Assembly (NCBI GenBank): GCA_904419315.1
Contig: CAJFQY010000001.1
Coordinates: 62,001-126,000 of the forward strand
Reading direction: 5' to 3'
Length of the DNA: 64,000 nt
Origin: Zongyangia gallinarum
Lineage (GTDB): Bacteria > Bacillota > Clostridia > Oscillospirales > Ruminococcaceae
In this document: positions 10,405 through 19,495 of the stretch, one piece after another
Numbering within the stretch: position 1 is the stretch's first letter
How the letters are laid out: each line of letters opens with the position of its first letter
The notes under the pieces: generated by a model
What the model was told of the DNA's origin: nothing
Databases searched by the model: none
Seen by the model: only the letters and a program-made list of their open reading frames with translations
Translations under genes and position numbers: made by a program

Positions 10405-11790
10405 TTAATGCTTTCCTAAAGAGTTATAGTCCTTGTTGAGTTTAGCCACAATGCCAGCGCCCGCTAAGAGGGCGATGATGTTGGGCAGGAACATGAGGCC
10501 GTTGAACATATCGGACATGTTCCATACTAAGTCTACCTTTAGGCTGGAGCCCAACAGGACAAAGAGAACCACCAAGGCAGCATAGATCTTGACAGCTTTC
10601 TTTCCGAAGAGGGCCTTGACATTGACTTCGCCGAAGAAATACCAGCCGATGATGGTGGTGAGGGCAAAGAAGAACATACAGATGGCGATGAAGATCTTTC
10701 CGAAAGAGCCAAAAGCAGAGTCAAAGGCCGACTGGGCCAGGGGCGCGGCAGTCAATCCGTTGCCTAACACTCCGGTGGAAAGGATGACCAGGGCGGTCAG
10801 GGTCAGGATGATAAAAGTGTCGATAAAAACGCCCATCATAGCAATGATGCCCTGATCGCTGGGATGTTTTACCTTGGCGATAGCGTGGGCATGAGGGGTA
10901 GAACCCAAACCTGCCTCGTTGGAGAAAAGTCCCTTAGCCACACCGTAGCGCATGGCTTGTTGGACCCCTATGCCCAGGGCCCCACCCATGACGGCCTGGG
11001 GATAAAAAGCGCCCACAAAGATATCCCGGAAAGCCTGAGCGACACCGGAGCCATTCATAAAGAGGATGATGAGGCAGCCCACCATATAGAAGACCGCCAT
11101 GAGGGGCACTACCTTTTCGGTGACCCGGGCGATCCTCTTGACGCCGCCCAAAAAGACAAAGCCGGCGATGAGGGCGACAACGATGCCTATAGACCAAGCG
11201 GGAATCCCGAAAGCGGTGTGGAAGGCGTCTCCGATGGAGTTGGACTGGACCATGTTGCCTATAAAGCCCAGTGCCAGAATGAGGGCTACCGAGAAGAATC
11301 CGGCCAGGAATTTGCCGAATTTTCCTTTAAATAGATATTTGATATAGTAGACAGGGCCGCCGATAAGCTGGCCGTCCTCTTCCTTCCGGGTCTTTTGGGC
11401 CAGTACTGCCTCCGCGTAGATGGTGGCCATGCCGAAGAAGGCGGAAAGCCACATCCAGAAGATGGCGCCAGGTCCGCCGGATGCGATGGCGGTGGCGGCG
11501 CCGGCAATATTTCCGGTGCCCACTTGGGCGGCGATGGCGGTGGTCAGCGCCTGAAAGGAACTGAGGCCGTTTTCCTGATCCTTGCCGTGGAGGGAAAAGT
11601 TGCCGAAAAGTTTTTTCATGCCAGTACCGAACCGGCGGATCTGGACAAATCCCAGCCGGATGGTGAAAAAGATGCCGGTGCCCATCAGCAGGAAAAGCAG
11701 GGCATAATCCCACAGCCAGCTGTTAATCAGCTGTACGGCCCCGTCCACGCTGTCCATGGCGGACGCGAAAAATTGTGAAATTGCTTCCAT
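10405..11790 (-). CDS. Sodium:alanine/glycine symporter (AgcS family)
   Basis: An inner-membrane Na+-coupled carrier for alanine or glycine. It has 461 residues and about 11 hydrophobic segments. The AgcS signature GTGNIAGAATAIASGGPGAIFWMW is split around residues 90-113, and FSNEAGLGSTPHAHA is another family hallmark. The ATG at 11790 follows GAGGGGAG by about 11 bases. It has a ~330-base leader containing a tandem glycine riboswitch and a terminator hairpin, so expression should respond to glycine. That supports glycine or alanine as the substrate. The terminator at 10360-10394 ends the single-gene unit. Confidence 0.95.
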   Translation of the reverse strand: MEAISQFFASAMDSVDGAVQLINSWLWDYALLFLLMGTGIFFTIRLGFVQIRRFGTGMKKLFGNFSLHGKDQENGLSSFQALTTAIAAQVGTGNIAGAATAIASGGPGAIFWMWLSAFFGMATIYAEAVLAQKTRKEEDGQLIGGPVYYIKYLFKGKFGKFLAGFFSVALILALGFIGNMVQSNSIGDAFHTAFGIPAWSIGIVVALIAGFVFLGGVKRIARVTEKVVPLMAVFYMVGCLIILFMNGSGVAQAFRDIFVGAFYPQAVMGGALGIGVQQAMRYGVAKGLFSNEAGLGSTPHAHAIAKVKHPSDQGIIAMMGVFIDTFIILTLTALVILSTGVLGNGLTAAPLAQSAFDSAFGSFGKIFIAICMFFFALTTIIGWYFFGEVNVKALFGKKAVKIYAALVVLFVLLGSSLKVDLVWNMSDMFNGLMFLPNIIALLAGAGIVAKLNKDYNSLGKH

Positions 11791-11839
11791 ACTTTAAAAA
11801 TCTCCCCTCTTTTTTCGGAGACTCCAACACAGCGGGCCA

Positions 11840-11870
11840 TAAAAAAGGAGCTGACATATTTGTCAGCTCC
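11840..11870 (-). terminator. Expression-platform terminator of the glycine riboswitch
   Basis: On the minus strand, a 10-bp stem (GGAGCTGACA / TGTCAGCTCC) is followed by TTTTTT. It lies between the second glycine aptamer and the symporter start, so it can act as the ligand-controlled attenuator. Confidence 0.88.
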
Positions 11871-11929
11871 GGAACAACAGACGGCAAAGGACAGCCTTCA
11901 GCCCGTGGTTTTCTCACCTGGGCCTTTCT

Positions 11930-12115
11930 GCCATTTGACCATAACCCTGTCCTTTTGCCTGAGAGATTCATGGCGATCAGCCACTTTCACCTTCGGCACC
12001 CACCGATATGGGATTCTCCAGAGCGCCATCCAACCACAGTCCTGTCCCCGCCGGGGACGCCTGAGAGTATCATTCCTTCGGCAAGCATTTGCTGTTTTCC
12101 TGCGGTTTTCATCTG
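11930..12115 (-). promoter_or_regulatory. Tandem glycine riboswitch (two aptamers)
   Basis: On the minus strand the conserved glycine-aptamer cores appear twice. Aptamer I has GCCGAAGG (12075-12082) followed by ACTCTCAGG and GGGGACAGGACTG. Aptamer II has GGAGAATCCC, GCCGAAGG (11990-11997), then ATCTCTCAGG-CAAAAGGACAG. CTCTCAGGCAAAAGGACAG is the hallmark of the class. The outer borders are approximate. Glycine binding probably controls the terminator at 11840-11870; whether it turns the gene on or off cannot be read by eye. Confidence 0.95.
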
Positions 12116-12135
12116 GCTTTGATCAATTAGCTTCT

Positions 12136-12164
12136 ATCATAACGGAATTTGTAGGATTTGTCAA
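12136..12164 (-). promoter_or_regulatory. SigA-type promoter for the glycine riboswitch and symporter
   Basis: On the minus strand: perfect TTGACA (12159-12164), 17-base spacer, TATGAT (12136-12141). Transcription would start about 20 bases before the first aptamer. Confidence 0.88.
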
Positions 12165-12285
12165 TCTTCACGGGGGCTTTGGTGAATTTTTGCCCTCTCT
12201 TTGGCCGGTGGATTTTCGCCGGTTCCAAGGATAAGATGGAAAAATAGAGCGGCAAAAGCTGGAGGAAACCCTCTATCGATACCTA

Positions 12286-12314
12286 TTGACTTTTATCCGT
12301 TTTCGGACTATAAT
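12286..12314 (+). promoter_or_regulatory. SigA-type promoter for the MarR-MATE operon
   Basis: TTGACT (12286-12291), 17-base spacer, perfect TATAAT (12309-12314). The start codon lies 37 bases further, so the leader is short. Confidence 0.88.
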
Positions 12315-12350
12315 GCCAGATGCCCGCCTCTGGAAGGAAAGGAGGAGCCG

Positions 12351-12788
12351 ATGGAACATATGACCAATGATCCCCTTGCGCTGTTTAATCAGCTTTATAA
12401 GGAAATGGATGAGATTTACCATCAATATGCAAAAAGACGGGGAATTTCCGACACAGCCTTGTGGCTGTTGTATTCCCTTTATGAAGACGGCGCCGGCTAT
12501 ACCCAAAGGGAACTGTGCTCCGCCTGGCATTACCCGCCCCAGACCATTAATTCCGCCCTGAAAAGCCTTGTGAACCAGGGCTACATCCGGCTGAAACCGG
12601 TGGAGGGCAACCAGAAAAACAAGCGAATCGCCTTGACCGAAACGGGAAAAGAATTGATGCGAGAGGTCATTTTCCCCCTCATCCAGGCGGAGAAAAGAAC
12701 GTTCCAGAGATTAGAAAAGAGTGAAAGGGATACCTTACTGTCCCTGACCCATAAATATGTGAGCCTTTTGAAAGGCGAGGTCAAATAA
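12351..12788 (+). CDS. MarR-family transcriptional regulator
   Basis: A 145-residue winged-helix regulator. The ATG at 12351 follows AAAGGAGGAGCCG. A central helix-turn-helix (YTQRELCSAWHYPPQTINSALKSLVNQGYI) and wing (RLKPVEGNQKNKRIALTETG) give the MarR fold, with helical dimerisation ends. It is the first gene of an operon with a MATE exporter 78 bases downstream. By analogy with other MarR-pump pairs it probably represses this operon until a toxic ligand binds. No clear operator dyad stands out. Confidence 0.9.
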   Translation: MEHMTNDPLALFNQLYKEMDEIYHQYAKRRGISDTALWLLYSLYEDGAGYTQRELCSAWHYPPQTINSALKSLVNQGYIRLKPVEGNQKNKRIALTETGKELMREVIFPLIQAEKRTFQRLEKSERDTLLSLTHKYVSLLKGEVK

Positions 12789-12866
12789 ATCCAGCTTCCC
12801 CGCTAGCGTCCAGCGGTTTTGGCGGGGCGAAGCAAAAGACGGTAGGAAAGGAAGGGATACCTATTT

Positions 12867-14237
12867 ATGAGCTCCATCGCATTGTTTGCGAAAACACCGC
12901 CGCTGAAGCTATTCTTTTTGGCGTCCATTCCCGGCGCCATCAGCATGCTGGCTTCCGCCCTTTATCAGACCATTGACGGCGTCTTTGTAGGCCAGTTTTT
13001 AGGCGCCACCGCTTTTGCCGCCCTGAATCTGGCCATGCCCTTTGTCATTATCAACTTTTCCCTGGCGGATCTGATCGGTGTCGGCTCTTCTGTGCCCATT
13101 TCGGTCAATCTGGGTAAGGAAAACAGCCGAGAAGCGCACAACATCTTCACCTGCGCCTGTCTCATGATTGTAGGAGCTGGCGTTGCCATCGGCGCTGTTA
13201 TGTTTGCGGCGGCGCCTTTGCTTATGCGGCTGATGGGCGCGGAAGGGGAGTTTGCCCGGCTGGCGGTACAGTATTTACGGGTTTATGCCTTATGTTCCCC
13301 GGTGACCACCATCATCTTTGCCGTAGACAATTATCTGCGGATTTGCGGATATATCCGGGGCAGTATGGGGCTGAACATCTTCATGTCGATTGTCAGCGCC
13401 GGGTTGGAGTTCTTATTCCTGGGCGTGTTTCATTGGGGGATCTGGGCGGCAGCCCTGGCCACCTGCTCGGGCATGTGTATCAGCGCTGCCATCGCCTTTA
13501 TCCCCTTTTTCCGCGGGAAAGCCCTCCTCCGGTTTTGCAAGCCGCGGTTTTCGGGGAAGATGATCCGGCAGATTATCGCCTGCGGAAGCCCTAACTTTTT
13601 AAACAACATCGCCGGCAGGATTACCTCCATTCTGATGAACTTTATCCTGGTTCGGCTGGGCGGGGAGACGGCGGTATCGGTTTATGGCATTCTGATGTTC
13701 GCCGAAGGGTTTATCCAGCCGCTGCTGTACGGCATGTGCGACTCCCTCCAGCCAGCGGTGGGATACAATTGGGGCGCCCAGAAGTTTTCGCGGGTCCGCG
13801 CCATTGAAAAATGCTGCTTTGCAGCGGCTGCTGTTGTTTCCCTGCTGTCGGTATTTGCCATCGCCTTTTTCCCGGAGCAGATCACCAGGCTGTTTGTGGC
13901 CAACCCGGGCAACGACATCCTCAACATGTCCATTGGCGCCCTGCGGCTCTTTGGCCTGACCTATGTGACACGGTGGTTCTCCTTTGCCACCCAGAGCTAT
14001 ATGCTGGCTATAGAAAAGCCGCTGCCAGCGTCCCTCATCTCCCTATCCACTGCATTGCTGTTCCCCGTCGTCCTGGTAGGCGCTCTCTGGCCCTTAGGTT
14101 TGACGGGTATCTGGATGAATTTCGCGGGGACTTCCCTGCTGGCGGCCATCCTTTCTGCGATCATCCTGAAAAAACTGTGGCATGAGCTAAAAAAGCCGGA
14201 TGCAGAAAAAACTGTAGCCCCTGAGGGGAATTCCTGA
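12867..14237 (+). CDS. MATE-family multidrug/cation efflux transporter
   Basis: A 456-residue membrane protein with 12 hydrophobic segments in two repeated halves, typical of MATE Na+- or H+-coupled drug exporters. Early motifs include IPGAISMLASALYQTIDGVFVG, here split at residues 18-40, and LNLAMPFVIINFSLADLIGVGSS. The second half has LYGMCDSLQPAVGYNWGAQ. The ATG is 10 bases after AAGGAAGGG. The pairing with MarR suggests a resistance function; the substrate cannot be inferred. It ends in a hydrophilic tail (KKPDAEKTVAPEG) before a terminator. Confidence 0.93.
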   Translation: MSSIALFAKTPPLKLFFLASIPGAISMLASALYQTIDGVFVGQFLGATAFAALNLAMPFVIINFSLADLIGVGSSVPISVNLGKENSREAHNIFTCACLMIVGAGVAIGAVMFAAAPLLMRLMGAEGEFARLAVQYLRVYALCSPVTTIIFAVDNYLRICGYIRGSMGLNIFMSIVSAGLEFLFLGVFHWGIWAAALATCSGMCISAAIAFIPFFRGKALLRFCKPRFSGKMIRQIIACGSPNFLNNIAGRITSILMNFILVRLGGETAVSVYGILMFAEGFIQPLLYGMCDSLQPAVGYNWGAQKFSRVRAIEKCCFAAAAVVSLLSVFAIAFFPEQITRLFVANPGNDILNMSIGALRLFGLTYVTRWFSFATQSYMLAIEKPLPASLISLSTALLFPVVLVGALWPLGLTGIWMNFAGTSLLAAILSAIILKKLWHELKKPDAEKTVAPEGNS

Positions 14238-14263
14238 TCAACAAGCAGCTGGAAAACGATTGT

Positions 14264-14299
14264 AAAAACGCCAAGCTCCTATGGGGCTTGGCGTTTTTT
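14264..14299 (+). terminator. Rho-independent terminator after the MATE gene
   Basis: An 11-bp stem (CGCCAAGCTCC / GGGGCTTGGCG, one T-G pair) with a TAT loop is followed by TTTTTT, 27 bases after the stop. Confidence 0.9.
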
Positions 14300-14320
14300 A
14301 CCGGAGGGAAATCCACTACA

Positions 14321-14362
14321 AAAAACAAGGCCTTCCATGGGAGCCCATGGAAGGCCTTGTTT
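14321..14362 (-). terminator. Terminator after the GGGtGRT gene
   Basis: A perfect 18-bp stem (AACAAGGCCTTCCATGGG and its complement) with an AGC loop. On the minus strand it is followed by a T-run. Confidence 0.88.
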
Positions 14363-14393
14363 ATTCATGCTGAAAAAACTGCGTTTTGACAGC

Positions 14394-15392
14394 TTATTTG
14401 TTTGCCTCTTCTACTGCGACAGCGCAGGCAACAGTGGCGCCAACCATGGGGTTGTTGCCCATGCCGATGAGTCCCATCATCTCCACGTGTGCGGGGACGG
14501 AGGAAGAACCTGCGAACTGTGCGTCGCCGTGCATACGGCCCATGGAGTCGGTCAGGCCATAGGAAGCCGGGCCAGCAGCCATGTTGTCCGGATGGAGGGT
14601 ACGGCCGGTGCCGCCGCCGGAAGCGACGGAGAAGTATTTGACGCCGTTCTCATAGGACCATTTCTTATAAGTGCCGGCCACCAGATGCTGGAAGCGGGTG
14701 GGGTTGGTGGAGTTACCGGTGATGGAAACGTCGACCTTCTCATATTTCATGATGGCAACGCCTTCCAGAACATCGTTGGCGCCGTAGCATTTGACCTTGG
14801 CTTTATCGCCGTCGGAGAATGCTTTCTCTTCCACGACTTTCAGCTCGCCAGTGGCGAAGTCATAATCAGTCTTTACATAGGTAAAGCCGTTGATTCTGGA
14901 AATGATATAAGCGGCGTCCTTGCCCAGGCCGTTGAGGATAACCCGGAGGGGTTTCTTTCTGGCCTTGTTGGCGGTTCTGGCGATACCGATTGCGCCTTCT
15001 GCGGCGGCGAAGGACTCATGTCCTGCCAGGAAGCAGAAGCAGTCGGTCTCTTCTCTCAGGAGCATGGCGCCCAGGTTACCATGGCCGCGGCCCACGTCTC
15101 TCTGCTCAGCGACGGAGCCGGGGACACAGAATGCCTGCAGGCCCAGGCCGATAGCCTCAGCGGCGTCAGCGGCAACCTTGATACCTTTTTTCAGCGCAAT
15201 GGCAACACCCAGGGTGTAAGCCCAGACAGCGTTTTCAAATGCGATGGGCTGTACGCCTTTGACAATGGCGTCAACATCTATACCCTTGCTCAAGCAAAGG
15301 TCACGTGCCTCCTCGAGGGATGCAAAGCCATACTCAGCCAGGCATTTCTCGATTTTGGCCATTCTTCTTTCTTTACCTTCAAACTGTGCCAT
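14394..15392 (-). CDS. GGGtGRT-family protein of unknown function
   Basis: A 332-residue soluble protein, highly conserved in appearance but with no enzyme motif I can name. It contains the family-naming GGGTGRT at residues 259-265 (SVASGGGTGRTLHPDNM), Gly-rich and Cys-bearing segments (QAFCVPGSVAEQRDVGRGHG, DCFCFLAGHESFAAAEGAI), and SMGRMHGDAQFAGSS. From memory, proteins of this type sit beside NifU-like scaffolds in anaerobes, as here: the scaffold gene ends 20 bases upstream on the same strand. A GGAGG site precedes the ATG. A role in Fe-S or sulfur metabolism is inference from the neighbour only. Confidence 0.8.
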   Translation of the reverse strand: MAQFEGKERRMAKIEKCLAEYGFASLEEARDLCLSKGIDVDAIVKGVQPIAFENAVWAYTLGVAIALKKGIKVAADAAEAIGLGLQAFCVPGSVAEQRDVGRGHGNLGAMLLREETDCFCFLAGHESFAAAEGAIGIARTANKARKKPLRVILNGLGKDAAYIISRINGFTYVKTDYDFATGELKVVEEKAFSDGDKAKVKCYGANDVLEGVAIMKYEKVDVSITGNSTNPTRFQHLVAGTYKKWSYENGVKYFSVASGGGTGRTLHPDNMAAGPASYGLTDSMGRMHGDAQFAGSSSVPAHVEMMGLIGMGNNPMVGATVACAVAVEEANK

Positions 15393-15412
15393 GTTTGTTA
15401 CCTCCTTCTCCC

Positions 15413-16105
15413 TTATTCTTCACGCGGATCAATGTACTTGGCAGCGCCCTCATAGCGGCCGTATGTACCGATCGCCTTCTCATAAGCTTCTTTCGGATCC
15501 ATGCCATGGCGGATGTTTTCCAGCATGACGCCCAGCTTTACGAATTTGTAGCCGATGACCTCGCCGTTCTCATCCAGAGCGATCTGCAGAACATAGCCTT
15601 CGGCCATTTCCAGATAACGGACGCCTTTTTCCTTGGTGGAGAACATGGTACCCACCTGGGAGCGCAGACCTTTACCCAGGTCTTCCAAACCGGCGCCGAT
15701 GGGCAGTCCGCCCTCGGAGAAAGCGGTCTGGCTGCGGCCGTAAGCCAGCTGTTTGAAGATTTCCCGCATAGCTACGTTGATAGCGTCGCAGACCAGGTCG
15801 GTGTTGAGAGCTTCCAGCAGGGTTTTGCCCGGGAGGATCTCAGCGGCCATTGCTGCGGAATGGGTCATGCCGGAGCAGCCCAGGGTTTCTACCATGGCCT
15901 CTTCGATGATGCCCTCTTTGACATTCAGGGTGAGCTTACATGCGCCCTGCTGGGGTGCGCACCAACCCACACCATGGGAAAGACCGGAAATATCAGAAAT
16001 CTGATAAGCTTTGACCCATTTTCCCTCTTCAGGAATGGGCGCCGGGCCGTGTTTGGGGCCCTTTGTGACGACACACATTTTCTCAACTTCATGAGAATAG
16101 TTCAT
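15413..16105 (-). CDS. NifU/IscU-like iron-sulfur cluster scaffold protein
   Basis: A 230-residue protein with a NifU N-terminal-like domain. The start is the ATG of MNYSHEVEK, 6 bases after AAAGGAGT; the 43 codons of open frame upstream lack a site. Cysteines are at 11, 49, 56, 77 and 106. VETLGCSGMTHSAA (Cys77) matches the central ligand cysteine of IscU, but the first ligand motif of classical IscU is not obvious, so it may be a divergent scaffold. It forms a two-gene operon with the GGGtGRT gene. No cysteine desulfurase is adjacent. Confidence 0.85.
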   Translation of the reverse strand: MNYSHEVEKMCVVTKGPKHGPAPIPEEGKWVKAYQISDISGLSHGVGWCAPQQGACKLTLNVKEGIIEEAMVETLGCSGMTHSAAMAAEILPGKTLLEALNTDLVCDAINVAMREIFKQLAYGRSQTAFSEGGLPIGAGLEDLGKGLRSQVGTMFSTKEKGVRYLEMAEGYVLQIALDENGEVIGYKFVKLGVMLENIRHGMDPKEAYEKAIGTYGRYEGAAKYIDPREE

Positions 16106-16278
16106 ATCGGTACTCCTTTCGGCTCCACGGGAAATCCCCGTGAACATAGATTTGAACGTCCGGGCCGCTTTCTTGGCCGGTGGTAACAGCGGCTGACGTA
16201 AAATTCTCCGTCCGCCATTCTGTACCTGATTCACGGCAAAATATGCCGTTTTTGGACAGAATCGCGTACCTACCTTGT

Positions 16279-16307
16279 ATTATAATATGGGCAGGGGTAT
16301 TAATCAA
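16279..16307 (-). promoter_or_regulatory. SigA-type promoter for the NifU-like/GGGtGRT operon
   Basis: On the minus strand: TTGATT (16302-16307), 17-base spacer, TATAAT (16279-16284). The leader to the start codon is about 165 bases. A second weaker pair, TTGACA with TATCTT, lies just upstream at about 16308-16340. Confidence 0.75.
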
Positions 16308-16309
16308 GA

Positions 16310-16540
16310 TAAAAACCGGTTAAAATTGTGTCAATCCTGCAAAAATGCTTGATTTCAAGCCGTTTATTCACTGAATGTTCATCCATTCACAGGGGAGCTT
16401 GACTATAATGATAATGTTTGCTGGCCGAAGCTTTTGCCTCCAAAAGGGCCCTTCCTCCCGGCGGTTGGCCATGTCCGGGACGGCGCCCGTCGGCCGCGTT
16501 TTTCTGCCGTCTGTAGGCCAAAGACGGCTTCGCCCCGGCG
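16310..16540. other. Intergenic segment upstream of secA with a hairpin
   Basis: No convincing ORF is present. It holds an isolated TATAAT at 16404-16409 with a weak -35, a GC-rich stretch, and a hairpin GCCGTCT-N9-AGACGGC (16506-16528) just before the secA -35. If the upstream -10 is used, a short RNA of ~120 bases could end near the hairpin, but there is no U-run. Confidence 0.3.
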
Positions 16541-16569
16541 TTGACAAACGCCAGGAGGGCGGCTAGAAT
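16541..16569 (+). promoter_or_regulatory. SigA-type promoter for secA
   Basis: Perfect TTGACA (16541-16546), 17-base spacer, TAGAAT (16564-16569), 74 bases before the start codon. Confidence 0.85.
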
Positions 16570-16643
16570 AGGAAATGCTCACAGGAATCCGGTTTGCACC
16601 GTATAAAACGGTGTTTCCAATAGATATTAGAGGTGAAATTACT

Positions 16644-19397
16644 ATGGGTTTTCTGGAAAAAATCTTTGGCTCCTATTCCCAAAAGGAGCTCAAACGGATC
16701 AACCCCATTGTGGATAAGGTCATCGCCTTGGAGGACAAATTCAAGGCAATGAGCGACAGCGAGCTGAAAGCCATGACCCCTGCCCTGAAGGAGCGGCTGA
16801 AGAACGGCGAGACGGTGGATGACATTCTGCCTGAGGCCTTTGCCACCTGCCGGGAGGCTGCCGACCGGGTGCTGGGGATGCGCCACTTCCCGGTACAGAT
16901 CGTAGGCGGCGTGGTCCTCCACCAGGGCCGGATCGCTGAGATGCGCACCGGTGAAGGCAAGACCTTGGTGGCCACCCTGCCGGCCTATCTCAACGGCCTG
17001 ACAGGGGAGGGCGTGCACATCGTCACCGTCAACGACTACCTGGCCCGCCGTGACTCGGAGTGGATGGGCAAGGTCTACCGTTTCCTGGGCCTGTCTGTGG
17101 GCCTGATTGTCAACGGCCTCAACAACGAGGAGCGCCGCAAGGCTTATAACTGTGACATCACCTACGGCACCAACAATGAATTCGGATTTGACTACCTGCG
17201 GGACAATATGGTCATCTACAAGACCGACAAGGTCCAGCGGGGATTTCATTACGCCATTGTGGACGAGGTGGACTCCATCCTCATCGATGAGGCCAGGACC
17301 CCTCTGATTATCTCCGGCCAGGGAGATAAATCCACCGATCTATACTCTATGGCGGATCAGTTTGCCCGCACCCTCCGCTGCAAAAAGGTCAAGGAGCTCA
17401 ACGACAAGGAGGAGCAGGAGGACGAGGTAGGAGAAGATTACGACTACATCGTGGACGAAAAGGCCAAGACCTGCACCCTGACCAAAAACGGCATCAAGAA
17501 GGCGGAGGCCTACTTTAATGTAGAAAACCTGATGGATGCCGACAACATGACGCTGCAGCATCATATTAACCAGGCCATCCGGGCCCACGGCATCATGCAC
17601 CGGGATATTGACTATGTGGTCAAAGATGACCAGGTCATCATCGTCGACGAGTTTACCGGCCGTCTCATGATCGGCCGCCGTTATAACGAAGGACTCCATC
17701 AGGCCATTGAGGCCAAGGAAGGGGTCAAGGTGGAGCGGGAGTCCAAGACCCTGGCCACCATCACCTTCCAGAACTACTTTAGGATGTACAAGAAACTGGC
17801 CGGTATGACCGGTACCGCCCTCACCGAGGAGGCTGAGTTCCGGGAGATTTACAAGCTGGACGTCATCGAGATCCCCACCAACAAGCCCTCCCAGAGGGTC
17901 GACCATCCCGATGTGGTCTTTAAAAATGAGGCTGGAAAATTCAACGCTGTCATTGAGCAGATTGTCCAGTGCCATGAAAAGGGCCAGCCGGTGCTGGTCG
18001 GTACCATCTCCATCGATAAGTCGGAGCGGCTGGGCAATATGCTGAAGCGCCGGGGGATCAAACATGAAATCCTCAACGCCAAATACCACGAAAAAGAGGC
18101 GGAGATTGTCGCCCAGGCCGGTAAATACGGCGCTGTGACCATCGCTACCAACATGGCCGGCCGTGGTACCGATATTATGCTGGGCGGTAACGCCGAGTTT
18201 ATGGCCAAGGCGGAGATGCGCAAGATGGGCCTTCCCGAGGAGCTCATCAGCGAATCCACCGGTTTCTCTGACACAGATAATCAGGAGATTCTGGACGCGA
18301 GAAAGACCTTCCAGGAATTAAACGCCAAGTATAAAGAAGAGATCGCCGGTGAGGCCGAGAAGGTCAAAGCCGCCGGAGGCCTCTTTATTGTGGGCACCGA
18401 GCGCCACGAGTCCCGCCGTATTGACAATCAGCTGCGAGGCCGTGCCGGCCGTCAGGGAGACCCAGGTGAAACCCGGTTCTACCTGTCCATGGAGGACGAT
18501 CTGATGCGGCTGTTTGGCGGCGAGCGGATGCAGAACATGATGGAAGCCCTCAATCTGGAAGACGACATGCCCATCGAAAATAAGATGCTGACAGGCACCA
18601 TTGAGTCGGCCCAGCAGAAGGTGGAAGCCCGTAACTTTGGCATCCGCAAAAACGTCCTTCAGTTTGACGACGTTATGAACCGTCAGCGTGAAATCATCTA
18701 CGACCAGCGTTCCAAGGTGCTGGATGGGGAAGATCTCCACGACAACATTTCGAAGATGATCGAGGCGGTGGTACAGACCGCTGTGGATCAGTTCATTCCC
18801 GATACCGACGACAAGGACGACTGGAATTTAGACGGCCTGCGGGGATATTTCCTCGGCTGGGTGCTGACAGATGATGATCTGAAATACACAGATGACCAGA
18901 TCTTCGGCCTGACCCGGGAGGAGCTGGTGAAGGATATCACCGATAAGGCCCGGGTTCTCTATGCCGCCAAAGAGGAGAAACTGGGCAGCGAGCTGATGCG
19001 GGAACTGGAGCGGGTTGTCCTTTTGCGGAATGTGGACGCCAAATGGATGGATCACATCGACGCTATGGATGAGCTCAAACGGGGTATTTACCTGCGCTCC
19101 TATGCCCAGAAGGATCCGGTCGTGGAATACCGTCTGGAAGGCTTTGACATGTTTGAGGAGATGAACAACTCCATCCGGGAGGATACGGTGAAGATGCTCT
19201 TTACCATCCAGGTCAAGACCGAGGAAGCCCCCAAACGGGAGCAGGTAGCCAAACCTACCACTGCTTCCCACGGCGGCCACGGAGACGGCTCCGAGAAAAA
19301 ACAGCCCATTAAAAAGGGCAAGAAGATCGGCCGCAACGACCCCTGCCCCTGCGGTTCCGGCAAAAAGTATAAGAAGTGCTGCGGCCGCGACGCCTGA
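16644..19397 (+). CDS. secA: Preprotein translocase ATPase SecA
   Basis: SecA is the motor that pushes unfolded preproteins through SecYEG. The start is ATG 16644 (MGFLEKIFGSYSQKELKRI), preceded by AGAGGTGA; 23 open codons upstream have no site. The 917 residues include Walker A near 100 (MRTGEGKTLVATLPAY), the DEVDSILIDEARTPLI box, preprotein cross-linking and helical scaffold domains, motif VI (QLRGRAGRQGDPGETRFYLS), and a C-terminal zinc-binding tail CPCGSGKKYKKCC that contacts SecB or the ribosome in other species. It stands alone between its own promoter and terminator. Confidence 0.98.
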   Translation: MGFLEKIFGSYSQKELKRINPIVDKVIALEDKFKAMSDSELKAMTPALKERLKNGETVDDILPEAFATCREAADRVLGMRHFPVQIVGGVVLHQGRIAEMRTGEGKTLVATLPAYLNGLTGEGVHIVTVNDYLARRDSEWMGKVYRFLGLSVGLIVNGLNNEERRKAYNCDITYGTNNEFGFDYLRDNMVIYKTDKVQRGFHYAIVDEVDSILIDEARTPLIISGQGDKSTDLYSMADQFARTLRCKKVKELNDKEEQEDEVGEDYDYIVDEKAKTCTLTKNGIKKAEAYFNVENLMDADNMTLQHHINQAIRAHGIMHRDIDYVVKDDQVIIVDEFTGRLMIGRRYNEGLHQAIEAKEGVKVERESKTLATITFQNYFRMYKKLAGMTGTALTEEAEFREIYKLDVIEIPTNKPSQRVDHPDVVFKNEAGKFNAVIEQIVQCHEKGQPVLVGTISIDKSERLGNMLKRRGIKHEILNAKYHEKEAEIVAQAGKYGAVTIATNMAGRGTDIMLGGNAEFMAKAEMRKMGLPEELISESTGFSDTDNQEILDARKTFQELNAKYKEEIAGEAEKVKAAGGLFIVGTERHESRRIDNQLRGRAGRQGDPGETRFYLSMEDDLMRLFGGERMQNMMEALNLEDDMPIENKMLTGTIESAQQKVEARNFGIRKNVLQFDDVMNRQREIIYDQRSKVLDGEDLHDNISKMIEAVVQTAVDQFIPDTDDKDDWNLDGLRGYFLGWVLTDDDLKYTDDQIFGLTREELVKDITDKARVLYAAKEEKLGSELMRELERVVLLRNVDAKWMDHIDAMDELKRGIYLRSYAQKDPVVEYRLEGFDMFEEMNNSIREDTVKMLFTIQVKTEEAPKREQVAKPTTASHGGHGDGSEKKQPIKKGKKIGRNDPCPCGSGKKYKKCCGRDA

Positions 19398-19495
19398 CCG
19401 GCTCTCAGCAGGAGGCCTCCCGGCTGCGGAAGAAAGCCGCTGATCCAATGATGGCGTCGGAGCCGCTGGCCTGCTTTACCTGTAGAACAACCATG

